A DNA stretch of 47,015 nucleotides from Microcoleus sp. EPA2. GTDB taxonomy: Bacteria > Cyanobacteriota > Cyanobacteriia > Cyanobacteriales > Microcoleaceae. The DNA lies in assembly GCA_020882975.1 (NCBI GenBank), contig JAHRFD010000033.1, forward strand, positions 1,885 to 48,899, given 5' to 3'. This document shows, piece by piece, positions 33,736 through 43,796 of the stretch; within the stretch, counting starts at the first letter, position 1; the number at the start of each line of letters is the position of its first letter. The position numbers and the translations under genes are program-made. Below the pieces are notes generated by a model. The model was not told the origin of the DNA, made no database searches, and worked only from the letters and a program-made list of their open reading frames with translations.

Positions 33736-35385
33736 ATGAAAAATATCTGTCAACCCCGATACACTCTAATGGTTAATTCACTTGCTTCTGCGGAGTCAAA
33801 TCGCATTATTGCTGCTATTGATATGGGTACTAACTCCTTTCATATGGTGGTGGCGCGCATCGATGCGAAATTGCCGGCTTTTACGATTATTGCTAGAGAA
33901 AAAGATACGGTGCGCTTGGGTGATTGTGAAACAAAAACAGGGTGTTTGAAGTCTGAGGTGATGGAAAGGGCGATCGCCACTTTGCGCCGTTTTCAAGGTA
34001 TTGCCAAAACCTTCAATGCCGAACAAGTAATCGCTGTGGCTACCAGTGCGGTTCGAGAAGCCCCTAATGGTCGAGATTTTCTCAAACAAGTTGCGGACGA
34101 ACTAGACCTTTATGTTAGCTTAATTTCCGGCCAGGAAGAAGCGCGGAGAATTTATCTCGGCGTACTTTCAGGAATGGAATTTAACAATCAATCCCAGGTA
34201 ATTATTGACATAGGGGGCGGTTCTACTGAATTAATTTTAGGAGACAGTGCAGAACCTCGGTGTCTCACCAGTACCAAAATTGGTGCGGTTCGCCTCACTG
34301 GAGAATTTGTCAAAACTGACCCGATTAGCAGGGAAGAGTTTGCCTATTTGCAAGCTTATATTCGGATTGCGCTGGAAAGACCGATCGACGAATTGCGCGC
34401 TCAATTTAATGGTGATGAAACTCTACGTTTAATTGGTACTGCTGGCACTATCGAAACTTTAGCGGCTATTAACGCTCGCGAAAAATTTGGAACCGTGCCA
34501 AGTCCTCTGGCTGGCTATCAATTAAGTTTAAAGGATTTGCGGGATTTAGTCAATCGTTTCCGCAAACTTTCCTATGCCGAAAGGTTGGCAATTCCGGGAA
34601 TGTCTGACAAGCGGGCGGAAATTATTCTGGCGGGTGCTTTGATTTTGCAGGAAGCCATGACGCTATTAGGAATGGATTTTCTCACGGTTTGCGATCGCTC
34701 TTTGAGAGAAGGCGTAATAGTTGACTGGATGCTGTCTCACGGTTTGATAGAAAACCGCTTGCGTTACCAAGGTTCAATCCGCCAGCGCAGCATTTTACAC
34801 ATGGCCCAAAAATATCAAGTTAATTTAGAGTATAGCGAAAGAACCGCAGCATTTACGCTCAATTTGTTCGACCAAACCCAAGGAATTTTGCATCATTGGG
34901 GAACGGAAGAACGGGAATTGTTGTGGGCGGCAGCAATTTTACACAACTGCGGTTTGTATGTCAGCCATTCGGCTCACCACAAGCATTCTTATTATTTAAT
35001 TCGGAATGGCGAGTTGTTGGGTTACACTGAAACAGAGATTGAAATTATTGCTAATTTAGCCCGCTATCACCGCAAAAGTCCTCCGAAAAAGAAGCATGAA
35101 AATTTTATGATTCTCCCTCGTAAATATCGAATATTAGTTGGTAATTTACATCCTTTTTTGCGGTTAGCAGTCGCTTTAGATAGGAGGCAAATTGGAGCAG
35201 TAGCTAAGTTTAAATGCGAGGTAAGACCGGAAGTTAGAGAGTTTCATTTACAACTAACACCGCAACATACTGATGATGATTGCGCTCTGGAACTGTGGAG
35301 TTTAGATTACAAAAAACCTGCTTTTGAAGATGAGTACAATCTGAAATTAGTGGCAAGTTTAGAGCCAAATCTTGTGGTAGTTTAA
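33736..35385 (+). CDS. ppx: Ppx/GppA exopolyphosphatase with C-terminal HD-like domain
   Basis: The 549-aa enzyme removes terminal phosphate from polyphosphate and perhaps from pppGpp. The actin-like ATPase-fold motifs are AIDMGTNSFHMVVARI, VIDIGGGSTELILG and LIGTAGTIETLAAIN. The C-terminal region has an HD-type block near residue 395 (AAAILHNCGLYVSHSAHHKH, then SYYLIRNGELLGYTE). Length matches cyanobacterial Ppx. The ATG at 33736 or the one at 33769 could be used; the first is assumed. It diverges from ubiA. Confidence 0.93.
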   Translation: MKNICQPRYTLMVNSLASAESNRIIAAIDMGTNSFHMVVARIDAKLPAFTIIAREKDTVRLGDCETKTGCLKSEVMERAIATLRRFQGIAKTFNAEQVIAVATSAVREAPNGRDFLKQVADELDLYVSLISGQEEARRIYLGVLSGMEFNNQSQVIIDIGGGSTELILGDSAEPRCLTSTKIGAVRLTGEFVKTDPISREEFAYLQAYIRIALERPIDELRAQFNGDETLRLIGTAGTIETLAAINAREKFGTVPSPLAGYQLSLKDLRDLVNRFRKLSYAERLAIPGMSDKRAEIILAGALILQEAMTLLGMDFLTVCDRSLREGVIVDWMLSHGLIENRLRYQGSIRQRSILHMAQKYQVNLEYSERTAAFTLNLFDQTQGILHHWGTEERELLWAAAILHNCGLYVSHSAHHKHSYYLIRNGELLGYTETEIEIIANLARYHRKSPPKKKHENFMILPRKYRILVGNLHPFLRLAVALDRRQIGAVAKFKCEVRPEVREFHLQLTPQHTDDDCALELWSLDYKKPAFEDEYNLKLVASLEPNLVVV

Positions 35386-35504
35386 GACCGGCTTCCTCAG
35401 CGCAGTAGAATCCCTGAGCCTAGTCGAATCCCTGAACGTAGTCCAAGGGCTTTGTTTATTCCGCTATAATTGAGCGATCGCGAATTTCAGCATCAAATAC
35501 AAAA

Positions 35505-36932
35505 ATGTCCAATCCCTTGCTCAGCCTCAACTACGAACCCGCCATCGAATCCCTCGGTGGCGACTATTTTGATGAAGTCCCCGCGGCCAATTTTCCCCAG
35601 CACATCCTCCGCTTTCGCAATGACCAATTATTGCCGAAATTGGGTTTAGATCCAGCACAAGTAACCGACGAACATTTCATCCAAGCATTCGGGGAATTTC
35701 ACTGCGTCCGTCCCTTCCTCGCACTCCGCTACCACGGCTATCAATTTAACGAATACAATCCCAATTTAGGCGATGGTAGAGGCTTTTTGTACGGTCAAGT
35801 TCGCGGTACTGATGGCAGACTTTATGACTTTGGCACCAAAGGTTCTGGCCGCACACCTTATTCGCGGTCTGCTGATGGTAGACTTACTCTCAAAGGGGGA
35901 GTTAGGGAAGTTTTAGCGGCAGAAACTTTACATAGGTTAGGAGTGCGGACATCTCGCTGTTTTAGTTTAGTTGAAACCGGGGAATCTTTGTGGCGTGGGG
36001 ACGAACCTTCTCCCACGCGCTCGTCTGTCATGATACGTTTTAGTCATTCTCACATCCGGTTCGGTACTTTTGAAAGATTGCATTACATCCGTCGCCCGGA
36101 TTTAATTACAAAACTTTTAGATTTTGTGATTGAATATTACTATCCTGAATTGCATTTGGCAGCCAGCAATGAGGGTCTTGCTCCAGGGGACAAGTATGCA
36201 CTGTTCTATGCTGAATTAGTCAAGAAGGTAGCCGAATTAGTGGCTCAGTGGATGGCGGCGGGATTTTGTCATGCTGTACTCAATACTGATAATATGTCGA
36301 TTACTGGGGAAAGTTTTGACTATGGACCTTTTGCTTTTATCCCTACTTATAATCCTAAGTTTACCGCGGCTTATTTTGACTATTATGGTCTTTATTGTTA
36401 CGGGAATCAACCGTTTGTTTGCCAGGGGAATTTAGAGAAACTTCAGAAACCGCTAGTTTGTGCGATCGCTCAAACCGATCTGGATGCTGCTTTGGCAAAG
36501 TTTGGCGATTATTATAATGCAGCTTATCGACAGTTGATGCTCAATAAATTGGGATTTGAAGAATTGCCGGAGGCTGATGCTGATGAGTTGTTGCAACTGA
36601 CAATTAAATTGCTGGCGGAGTCTCAAGTCGATTATCAAGGTTTCTTTTTTGAGTTGCGAAAACAGTTTGCTCCCACTTGGCGAGATGATGCGAGTCAAAT
36701 TTTTAGTGAAGCGGAACCGACGGATTTAATAGCACATTGGCGGCAGTTTTATTGTCACGTTTTGCAAACTTTGTCCTCCGACGATCTGGATCGAATGGCG
36801 GAAAGGTTACGCAGGTGCAATCCCGAACAATCGCTATTGAGACCGACGATTGAGGCGGTTTGGGAGCAAATAGCTATTGAGGATAATTGGCAACCTTTTT
36901 ATGAGTTGGTTAAGCGAATTCAAGACTCGTAA
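35505..36932 (+). CDS. selO: Protein adenylyltransferase SelO (YdiU/UPF0061)
   Basis: The 475-aa pseudokinase-fold enzyme transfers AMP to Ser, Thr or Tyr of other proteins, a redox-stress response in E. coli. Recognisable features are [20 protein letters not shown], the ATP-binding [18 protein letters not shown], and the metal site [17 protein letters not shown] near residue 258. The usual C-terminal Cys or Sec that regulates SelO by a disulfide is not present, since the chain ends with IQDS. A 119-bp gap separates it from ppx; it contains a repeated CCTGAGCCTAGTCGAATCC-like string. Confidence 0.9.
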   Translation: MSNPLLSLNYEPAIESLGGDYFDEVPAANFPQHILRFRNDQLLPKLGLDPAQVTDEHFIQAFGEFHCVRPFLALRYHGYQFNEYNPNLGDGRGFLYGQVRGTDGRLYDFGTKGSGRTPYSRSADGRLTLKGGVREVLAAETLHRLGVRTSRCFSLVETGESLWRGDEPSPTRSSVMIRFSHSHIRFGTFERLHYIRRPDLITKLLDFVIEYYYPELHLAASNEGLAPGDKYALFYAELVKKVAELVAQWMAAGFCHAVLNTDNMSITGESFDYGPFAFIPTYNPKFTAAYFDYYGLYCYGNQPFVCQGNLEKLQKPLVCAIAQTDLDAALAKFGDYYNAAYRQLMLNKLGFEELPEADADELLQLTIKLLAESQVDYQGFFFELRKQFAPTWRDDASQIFSEAEPTDLIAHWRQFYCHVLQTLSSDDLDRMAERLRRCNPEQSLLRPTIEAVWEQIAIEDNWQPFYELVKRIQDS

Positions 36933-36945
36933 ACGGAATTGGGAA

Positions 36946-36990
36946 TAGTTGACTGTTGATTGTTTCCTCACCACAATCAACAGACAACTA
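36946..36990. terminator. Inverted repeat between convergent selO and kinase genes
   Basis: TAGTTGACTGTTGATTG (36946-36962) pairs with CAATCAACAGACAACTA (36974-36990), 16 of 17 bases, around 11 nt. It lies between the two stop codons. No T tract follows on either side, so Rho-independent termination is only possible. Confidence 0.45.
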
Positions 36991-37005
36991 ACTATCGTCC
37001 CCTGA

Positions 37006-39204
37006 CTATTTGAGTTTTTCTATCTCAAATTGTGCATCTTTGTAACCGCCGGTAAGTCCTTGATCGAGAAAGATTTTTCCGGCTTTTTCATAGTCACTAA
37101 TCGCTCCTGCTTTGTCTCCTAAAGAGCGACGCACAGCACCTCTACCGTAGTAAGCCGCAGCATAATTGGGGTTGATCCGAATTGCTTGCACATAATCGGC
37201 GATCGCACTATTGTAATTATTTAATTGTTGGTAAATCTTGGCTCGATTGGCGTAAGCTTCAGCATCGTTGGGATTGATGCCAATGGCTGAGGTAAAATCC
37301 GCGATCGCCCCCTGTGCATCTCCCCCTCCGTTGCGAGCTAAACCCCGATTACTAAAAGCATTATAATCATTGGGATTCATTTTCACAGCTTGAGAGCAAT
37401 CCTCAATTGCTTTGGGATAATCTTTTAAGTTTAAATAAGCAATGCAGCGATTGTTATAAGGAACCGCATCCTCATCGCTCAGCGCAATAGCCTGAGTGCA
37501 ATCGTCAATGGCTGCTTGATGAGCCGCCAAATTTAACTGCGTACTGCACCGATTAGCATAAGCATCTGCATTCTTGGGATCGATCGCAATTACCTGAGAA
37601 TAATCGGCAAAAGCTCCCTTATAATCTCCCAAATGAAAGCGAGCTCTCCCCCGACTGTACAAAGCTTTAGTATCTTGAGCATCGAGTTTAAGTGCTTCTG
37701 TATAATCCCCAATAGCTCCCTGCAAATCTCCCCCCGCAGCGCGAGCTAATCCCCGCGAATGATAACCTTTAGCCAGTTGAGGTTGCAACCGAATCACCTC
37801 ACTAAAATCTTGAATCGCCGTTTTGTAATCTTGTAAATCCAAATAAACAACACCTCGCTCATAATAAGCATCAACATCGTTAGGTTTGAGACTCAAAACC
37901 TTAGTGTAATCCTCAAGAGCGCCTCGCTTGTCGTTAAAATCGTAGCGAGCTAACCCTCGGTTAAAATAAGCCTGATAGTAATTAGGATCTAGAGCGATCG
38001 CCTGAGAATAATCAGCAATGGATTCCTGATACTTTTTCAAATCATAATTGGCATTAGCTCGCCGATACAAAGTCTCAGGATTGTTAGGATTGAATTTCAG
38101 TGACTGGCTAAAAGCCTCCACTGCCCCAGCAGCATCTCGATCGCGAGACTTTGCCACCCCCTGTTCGTAATATTCCGTAGCTTTGACAGGATTGGGACGA
38201 TTCCAGTAATTGAACAGCAATATCAAACCTAGTAGAGTCCCCAACCCAGCGAAAGCCAGCAACCAAAACCTGCTTCCCAAATTGAAAAACGAGTTACCAT
38301 AAGACTTGAATTTGGACTGAGAAAGGCTGTTTTTTTGAGAATTATTTGCTGGATCGTGGCGATGTCTGATCTTGCTCAAAGCCTGCAAAACTTCCTCAGC
38401 AGATTGATAGCGCTTGCCAAATTGATGACAGACCATTTTGTCAATGATATTAGCCAAATTGTTAGAACATTGAGAGCGGTTGCGCCAGACAATTTCTCCG
38501 GTATGAGAAGGGCTTGGATCTTGCAATTTTGGCAAATCAGTACCGGGCAATCCCGTAATAGCTTGGATAGCCATCATCCCGACTGCATAGATATCGCTGC
38601 TAAATTGTGGGTTGCCTTGAAATTGTTCGATCGGCATATAAGCCGGAGTCCCTGTGGCAATCGTTCTCGGAAATTCTGTATCATATTCACCGATGTGAGT
38701 CGTAACTTCTTTGACCGAGCCGAAGTCAATTAAAACCAATTTTCCATCGGGTTTACGGCGGATTAAATTGGACGGATTAACATCGCGGTGAATCACTCCC
38801 TGAGAGTGGACAAAAGCGAGAATTTCTAAGACTTCTTCTAGGAGGGATATCACTCGTTCTTCCGGCCAGTATTGACCAGCTACAATTTCCCTGTTTAGTG
38901 CTTGTCCAGGCACAAATTCTTCCACTAAATAGAACTGATTGCTGTCTTCAAAATATGCTAATAAAAAGGGAATCTGATCGTGTTTTCCTAATTTTTCTAG
39001 AATTTCTGCTTCTTGTTTAAATAATCGATAAGCAGTTTTGAGAACTGTGGAAGTATTGCTAGGTGGTCGCAGTTGTTTGACTACACATTGAGGGTGGTTA
39101 GGGCGGCGAGTATCGACAGCTAAATATGTTTGTCCAAAAGCCCCAGAGCTCAGCACTTGGACTACGCGGTAACGTCCGTCTAGAAGTTGACCAACCATGT
39201 TCAT
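37006..39204 (-). CDS. Membrane Ser/Thr protein kinase with extracytoplasmic TPR repeats
   Basis: The 732-aa protein has an N-terminal kinase domain with the expected active residues: Lys43 (QCVVKQLRPP), Glu67, His-Arg-Asp141 (VIHRDVNPSNLI), and DFG at 160-162 (VLIDFGSV). A linker precedes a transmembrane helix near residue 316 (FWLLAFAGLGTLLGLILLF). From about 340 to the end about eleven 34-residue TPR motifs follow (e.g. NPNNPETLYRRANANYDLKK, DPNYYQAYFNRGLARYDF). The predicted topology is cytoplasmic kinase and periplasmic TPR. It has a paralogue directly upstream on the same strand, 147 bp away. Confidence 0.92.
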   Translation of the reverse strand: MNMVGQLLDGRYRVVQVLSSGAFGQTYLAVDTRRPNHPQCVVKQLRPPSNTSTVLKTAYRLFKQEAEILEKLGKHDQIPFLLAYFEDSNQFYLVEEFVPGQALNREIVAGQYWPEERVISLLEEVLEILAFVHSQGVIHRDVNPSNLIRRKPDGKLVLIDFGSVKEVTTHIGEYDTEFPRTIATGTPAYMPIEQFQGNPQFSSDIYAVGMMAIQAITGLPGTDLPKLQDPSPSHTGEIVWRNRSQCSNNLANIIDKMVCHQFGKRYQSAEEVLQALSKIRHRHDPANNSQKNSLSQSKFKSYGNSFFNLGSRFWLLAFAGLGTLLGLILLFNYWNRPNPVKATEYYEQGVAKSRDRDAAGAVEAFSQSLKFNPNNPETLYRRANANYDLKKYQESIADYSQAIALDPNYYQAYFNRGLARYDFNDKRGALEDYTKVLSLKPNDVDAYYERGVVYLDLQDYKTAIQDFSEVIRLQPQLAKGYHSRGLARAAGGDLQGAIGDYTEALKLDAQDTKALYSRGRARFHLGDYKGAFADYSQVIAIDPKNADAYANRCSTQLNLAAHQAAIDDCTQAIALSDEDAVPYNNRCIAYLNLKDYPKAIEDCSQAVKMNPNDYNAFSNRGLARNGGGDAQGAIADFTSAIGINPNDAEAYANRAKIYQQLNNYNSAIADYVQAIRINPNYAAAYYGRGAVRRSLGDKAGAISDYEKAGKIFLDQGLTGGYKDAQFEIEKLK

Positions 39205-39237
39205 ATTGGTAATGAGTAATGAAAGAATTTTAGATTT

Positions 39238-39265
39238 GGGATTTGGGATTTGGGATTTGGGATTT
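39238..39265. repeat. Four tandem GGGATTT heptamers
   Basis: GGGATTT is repeated four times in the 147-bp gap between the two kinase genes. A few bases further comes the A-rich reverse string TAAATCTAAAATCCCC, which could pair with part of the array. Confidence 0.85.
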
Positions 39266-39351
39266 TAAATTTATGGCTAACTTAAATCTAAAATCCCCGG
39301 CTCGGATAGGAATTGGTAAGGACTACAGTTAACAGTTAACTGATGAAGCAT

Positions 39352-41553
39352 TTAGTTAAGTTCGTTAATTTGTGCTTGCGCGTCTTGAAAACCATCGCCT
39401 CTTCCTTGTTCTATAAACAGCGTTGCAGCTTTCTGAAAATCTGCGATCGCCCCATTACGGTCTTTGAGTTGGCGACGGACGAGACCTCGACTGTAGAAAG
39501 CTGTAGCATTGTTGGGGTTGAGTTTCACTGACTGTGCAAAATCTGCAACCGCTAAATTATAGTTTTTCACTTCCGAGTAAATATTACCGCGATTGCTATA
39601 AGCAACTGAATCACTGGGATTGAGCCGAATTGCTTCGGTAAAATCGGTGATGGCACCGGCCTTGTCTCCCGAAGCGTTACGAGCCAATCCTCGATTGCTG
39701 TATGCTTTGGAATTTTTATTGTTGAGTTCGATGGTTAAACTACAATCTTCAACGGCTTTCTGAAATTGTTTTAAATTCAGGTAAGCAATGCAGCGGTTAT
39801 TATAAGCAGCTTCGTCTTTTGGATCGATGGTAATTGCTTGGGTACAATCTTCAATCGCTTTATCGTAGGTTGCTAAATTCAAATAAGCGCTGCATCGGTT
39901 GGTATAAGCATCAGCTCGATCGGGCGCTAATTCGATCGCCTTAGTGTAATCTGTCATTGCTCCTTGATAATCTCCCACATTAAATCTCGATCGACCCCGA
40001 CCATAATAAACACCAGCATCTGTGGGGCTAATTTGAATCGCTTGGGTAAAATCTGCCATCGCTCCTGTTTTGTCCCCAGCAGCGGAGCGAGCCAAACCCC
40101 TGTTGCTATAAGCTTTAGCATCATTGGGATTCAACCGAATTGCTTGGGTATAATCTTCAATTGCCGCCTGATACTCGGACAAATCGTAGTAAGCCAAAGC
40201 CCTTTGATAAAAAGCATTGCCATCAGTGGAATTCAGCCGGACTGCTTGGGTAAAATCTTCCAGAGCACCCTGCTTATTCCCTAGTTCCCGGCGGACCAAA
40301 CCTCGATTGTAGATGGCTTTACTGTGACTAGGATTGAGTTTAATGGCTTGAGTATAATCCTCTACTGCTTGTTCGCGAGCCCCAAGGTCGTAGCGAGCGT
40401 TAGCCCGCTTGTAAAAAGCTTCGGCATCCTTAGAATTCAGGGCCAGCGCTTGGGTATAATCAGCGATCGCACCTGTTTTGTCCCCTTGCAGTGCCTTTTG
40501 TTGACCCTGGACGAACAATTCCTGTGACCTCGCTGGATCTTGAGTCTGCCAATAGTAAATGAGTCCTGCTGTCAAGATTAAAGCGGAAAATGTTCCAGCA
40601 ATACTGAGCAGGATGATTTGACTCGGCTTCAGAGGCGGTTGACTCATAGCTGGAGTAATGGTGGTTGGTAGCGGTGGCTCAACCTTGATTTTTCGTCTGA
40701 TTTTTTTGAAGTCGGCTAAAACTTCTGCGGCACCCTGATAGCGTTCCTCAAAGTCGGAGCGCACCATTTTCTCAATAATATCTGCTAAAGCTACAGAACA
40801 ATTTGCCCGATCGCCACCATTTATTTTCTGCTGCTGATTTTGTAAGGAAGCCAGTTCAAGAGTCGAAACTCCTGTCACAGCAACCAGAGCGATCGTACCT
40901 AGAGCATAGATATCGCTATTGTAGCGAGGGTTGCCTTCCCATTGTTCCATCGGCGTATATACTGTCTTGGCAACCACCGACTGTTTTTTGGCAACAGACC
41001 ATTTAATTGAATTCGAGGAAGTTGGTAATGACAAATAACAATTAGCTATTTCCGGGTTCAGTTCCCCATCTAAACGAAAGTCCGTTAACACCCATTTCCC
41101 ATCGGACTCACGCCTAATCAGATTATCTGGTTGAATTCTGCCATGAATAAAGCCGTTCTCATGTATAAACATCAAAACTTCTAATATTTCCTCAAGCAAA
41201 CCAACTACTTTCTTTTGAGTCCAAGGTTGACCGGGGATTAGTTCCGTGCTTAAAGGTTCCCCAGCAATTAATTCTTCAATTAAGTATAAACTTCGATTTT
41301 CTGCAAAATAAGCCGATAATTCGGGAATTTGGTGATGTTTTCCCAATTTTTCAATTTTTTCGGCATTTCTTTGAAAGATAGTTTGGACTGATTCAGGAAT
41401 CTGCGAACTCTTACCGGGAAGTCGCATTTTTCTAACCAGGCATTGCGGAGAACCCCGACGGTGAGTATCTGCTGCCAAATAGGTGGTTCCCACCTCATTT
41501 GAGTCTGTGACTTTAATGATGCGGTAACGTCTGTCTAGAAGTTGACCAATCAT
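39352..41553 (-). CDS. Pseudokinase-TPR membrane protein, paralogue of the neighbouring kinase
   Basis: The 733-aa protein aligns to its neighbour along its length: kinase fold (residues 8-280), transmembrane helix near 315 (ILLSIAGTFSALILTAGLIYYW), and about eleven TPR motifs. Critical residues differ. The Lys position is Arg41 (QCLVRKMRLP), HRD is HGR at 137-139 (FIHGRIQPDNLI), so the catalytic Asp is Arg, and DFG is DFR at 158-160. The glycine loop is weakened (TDSNEVGTTY). It should be catalytically dead but may still bind nucleotide or the active neighbour. Frame and TPRs are well kept, so it is not a plain pseudogene. Lys42 next to Arg41 could compensate for ATP binding only in part. 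Confidence 0.88.
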   Translation of the reverse strand: MIGQLLDRRYRIIKVTDSNEVGTTYLAADTHRRGSPQCLVRKMRLPGKSSQIPESVQTIFQRNAEKIEKLGKHHQIPELSAYFAENRSLYLIEELIAGEPLSTELIPGQPWTQKKVVGLLEEILEVLMFIHENGFIHGRIQPDNLIRRESDGKWVLTDFRLDGELNPEIANCYLSLPTSSNSIKWSVAKKQSVVAKTVYTPMEQWEGNPRYNSDIYALGTIALVAVTGVSTLELASLQNQQQKINGGDRANCSVALADIIEKMVRSDFEERYQGAAEVLADFKKIRRKIKVEPPLPTTITPAMSQPPLKPSQIILLSIAGTFSALILTAGLIYYWQTQDPARSQELFVQGQQKALQGDKTGAIADYTQALALNSKDAEAFYKRANARYDLGAREQAVEDYTQAIKLNPSHSKAIYNRGLVRRELGNKQGALEDFTQAVRLNSTDGNAFYQRALAYYDLSEYQAAIEDYTQAIRLNPNDAKAYSNRGLARSAAGDKTGAMADFTQAIQISPTDAGVYYGRGRSRFNVGDYQGAMTDYTKAIELAPDRADAYTNRCSAYLNLATYDKAIEDCTQAITIDPKDEAAYNNRCIAYLNLKQFQKAVEDCSLTIELNNKNSKAYSNRGLARNASGDKAGAITDFTEAIRLNPSDSVAYSNRGNIYSEVKNYNLAVADFAQSVKLNPNNATAFYSRGLVRRQLKDRNGAIADFQKAATLFIEQGRGDGFQDAQAQINELN

Positions 41554-41839
41554 GATATGCCCTCATCCCTGTTACTGATTGAATTTTCGCATAAAATCAG
41601 GATAGTTAATCAATGAGTATAGCATTAAAATTAGCATCAGTCCGATCCCCGTAGTCCTTAGACATCTGCTAAAAACACACTCAAGAACAGGCTTTATAGC
41701 CTGTTCCACAGGAATTATGCCAAAGGTCTCTTGGACCAGAGAACCCCACCCTCAACTTATAGAAGAAGCAAGAAGATCCATGGGGAAATGCAATAATAAA
41801 CTGTAAGATACCTCAGACTTTCAATATAAGTAATTAAAA
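41554..41839. other. 286-bp intergenic region with a dispersed repeat copy
   Basis: The gap separates the divergent pseudokinase and mnmE genes. It holds the reverse copy of the hairpin element at 41659-41719. No clear promoter consensus for mnmE was seen. No open reading frame of note. Confidence 0.6.
41659..41719. repeat. Dispersed hairpin element, copy 3 (reverse orientation)
   Basis: TTAGACATCTGCTAAAAA, TCAAGAACAGGCTTTATAGC and CTGTTCCACAGGAATTATG form the reverse complement of the element at 8770-8841. Matching landmarks, in element order, are CATAAT, TGTGGAACAG, GCCTGTTCTTGA, TTTTTAG and AGATGTCTAA. The hairpin proper is GAACAGGCT/AGCCTGTTC at 41685-41706. Confidence 0.85.
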
Positions 41840-43225
41840 ATGGCTGAATCATTAACAAAAGGAGGAACGATCGCAGCGATCGCCACTGCCATCGTCCCCC
41901 AACAAGGCAGTGTCGGCATTGTGCGAGTTTCCGGCTCCCAAGCTCTCAAAATTGCCGAAACTTTGTTTCGCAGTCCAGGAAAGCAAATTTGGGACTCTCA
42001 CCGAATTATTTATGGCTATATCCACCACCCCCAAAGTCAAGAATTAGTCGATGAAGCTTTACTATTAATCATGAAAGCACCCCGTTCTTTCACCCGCGAA
42101 GATGTGGTAGAATTTCACTGTCACGGCGGGATTATGGCGGTGCAGCAAGTCTTGCAATTATGTTTGGAAAACGGAGCCAGATTGGCGCAACCGGGAGAGT
42201 TTTCCCTGCGAGCTTTTTTGAACGGAAGACTAGATTTAACTCAAGCAGAAAGCATCGCTGATTTGGTGGGAGCTAAATCTCCGGCTGCTGCCCAAAGTGC
42301 TTTGGCGGGGTTGCAAGGAAAATTGGCTAAGCCCATTCGTCAATTGAGAACAACTTGTTTAGATGTGTTAGCGGAAATTGAAGCGAGAATAGATTTTGAG
42401 GAAGATTTGCCGCCTTTAAATGAGGCTCAAATAGTGTTAGAAATAACTCAGGTTTTGGCGCAATTGTCAACTATTTTGACCACAGCCGATCGCGGAGAGT
42501 TGTTGAGAAGTGGTTTGAAAGTGGCGATCGTCGGCCGCCCAAATGTGGGAAAATCCAGTTTGTTGAATGCGTGGAGTAGGAGCGATCGGGCGATCGTCAC
42601 TGACTTGCCCGGTACAACGCGGGATGTAGTAGAATCGCAGTTAGTTGTCGGCCCAATTCCAGTGCAGGTGCTAGACACTGCGGGAATTCGGGAAACGGAA
42701 GACAAAGTAGAAAAGATAGGAGTTGAGCGATCGCGCATCGCAGCAAAGCAAGCCGATCTAGTATTATTGACAATAGACGCACAATCGGGATGGACAGAAG
42801 CAGACTCAGAAATTTACCAACAAGTAAAACACCGCCCACTCATCATCATCCTCAACAAAATCGACCTAGTAAAAACCACCCCAAAACTACCATTTTCCTC
42901 TGAAAATCACCGAATAGTCACCACCGCCGCCGCCCTAGATCGAGGCATAGAAGACTTAGAAACCGCCATCTTAGATGCCGTCAACAGCGACAACTTGCAA
43001 GCAGAAAACCTAGACTTAGCAATTAATCAGCGGCAAGCAGCAGCCATCACCAAAGCCAAATTTTGTATAGAACAATGCCTAGTTACGATTAGCGATAAAT
43101 TGCCCTTAGATTTCTGGACCATAGACTTGCGTGGTGCCATTCAAGCCCTAGGAGAAGTGACGGGAGAGGAAGTGACAGAATCAGTATTAGATAGAATCTT
43201 CAGTAGATTTTGTATTGGCAAATAA
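41840..43225 (+). CDS. mnmE: tRNA uridine-5-carboxymethylaminomethyl modification GTPase MnmE
   Basis: The 461-aa GTPase acts with MnmG to modify U34 of some tRNAs. It has the N-terminal tetrahydrofolate-binding domain ([40 protein letters not shown]), and the G domain with G1 [14 protein letters not shown]3 [11 protein letters not shown]4 NKID. The conserved C-terminal FCIGK is present, containing the catalytic Cys. The length is normal. Downstream repeats (43231) lie in what may be its 3' UTR. Confidence 0.97.
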   Translation: MAESLTKGGTIAAIATAIVPQQGSVGIVRVSGSQALKIAETLFRSPGKQIWDSHRIIYGYIHHPQSQELVDEALLLIMKAPRSFTREDVVEFHCHGGIMAVQQVLQLCLENGARLAQPGEFSLRAFLNGRLDLTQAESIADLVGAKSPAAAQSALAGLQGKLAKPIRQLRTTCLDVLAEIEARIDFEEDLPPLNEAQIVLEITQVLAQLSTILTTADRGELLRSGLKVAIVGRPNVGKSSLLNAWSRSDRAIVTDLPGTTRDVVESQLVVGPIPVQVLDTAGIRETEDKVEKIGVERSRIAAKQADLVLLTIDAQSGWTEADSEIYQQVKHRPLIIILNKIDLVKTTPKLPFSSENHRIVTTAAALDRGIEDLETAILDAVNSDNLQAENLDLAINQRQAAAITKAKFCIEQCLVTISDKLPLDFWTIDLRGAIQALGEVTGEEVTESVLDRIFSRFCIGK

Positions 43226-43230
43226 GCAGA

Positions 43231-43401
43231 GAGTCCCAGAAACCCGGTTGTTTACCAAAATGTTTACTTCTCATAGGAATTCATTGAAAAACCCGGTTTC
43301 TTTGCGGGAGTCCATCCAAGACTCAGAAACCTGGTTTTTTACCAAAATACTTAATTTCCAACCATAATTTTCATGAAAAACCCGGTTTCTTTGGCGGAGT
43401 C
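43231..43401. repeat. Two tandem units of AAACCCGGTTT-containing repeat, about 77 and 94 bp
   Basis: Unit 1 starts GAGTCCCAGAAACCCGGTTG and ends AAAAACCCGGTTTCTTTGCG. Unit 2 starts GAGTCCATCC, continues with CAGAAACCTGGTTTTTTACC and ends AAAAACCCGGTTTCTTTGGC. Each unit holds two AACCYGGTTK palindromes. They lie just after the mnmE stop codon. Confidence 0.85.
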
Positions 43402-43614
43402 ATTCAGCCCTGTAATTGTGACTGTGGTGTGCAAAACTGTAAAAGGGCGATCGTAGTTTTGGCAATTTCACCAAATTTTGCCTCCTAGGGTGATGTGATA
43501 GAAACCTGCTCGAATATTTTAAAATTATAAATTAGTGAAACCCTTGCTATCATTGAATTACAGCCTATATTTTCTGCTTCTCACTTGTGCATTACAGAGG
43601 CAACCTAAGCCAAT

Positions 43615-43671
43615 ATCGACGCACCTCGCTGAATCTCTGAAACCCCTATAATTTCGTTGAGGTGCGTCGAT
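43615..43671. repeat. ATCGACGCACCTC/GAGGTGCGTCGAT inverted repeat
   Basis: ATCGACGCACCTC (43615-43627) pairs perfectly with GAGGTGCGTCGAT (43659-43671) around 31 nt. A third half-site AGGTGCGTCGAT lies at 43741-43752. The repeat is related to the one at 11587-11643. Confidence 0.85.
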
Positions 43672-43796
43672 GCCAAGTGGGGATAGGGTTTGAGGGCTAT
43701 GGTTTGCTCCTTTTTGTGATTCATCTATGCTATATTTGGGAGGTGCGTCGATTTGATGGCTGAATCCCGCTCTGGGTATGGTCTCTGCGGCGAACT

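Larger units (their letters stand above)
43226..43796. other. 571-bp intergenic region upstream of the CRISPR array, with repeats
   Basis: It contains the AACCCGGTTT repeats (43231-43401), an AT-rich centre, a GGTGCGTCGAT inverted repeat and a third copy of that string at 43741. No gene is seen. The leader of the CRISPR array should lie in the right part, near 43680-43796, if the array is read left to right. Confidence 0.7.
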
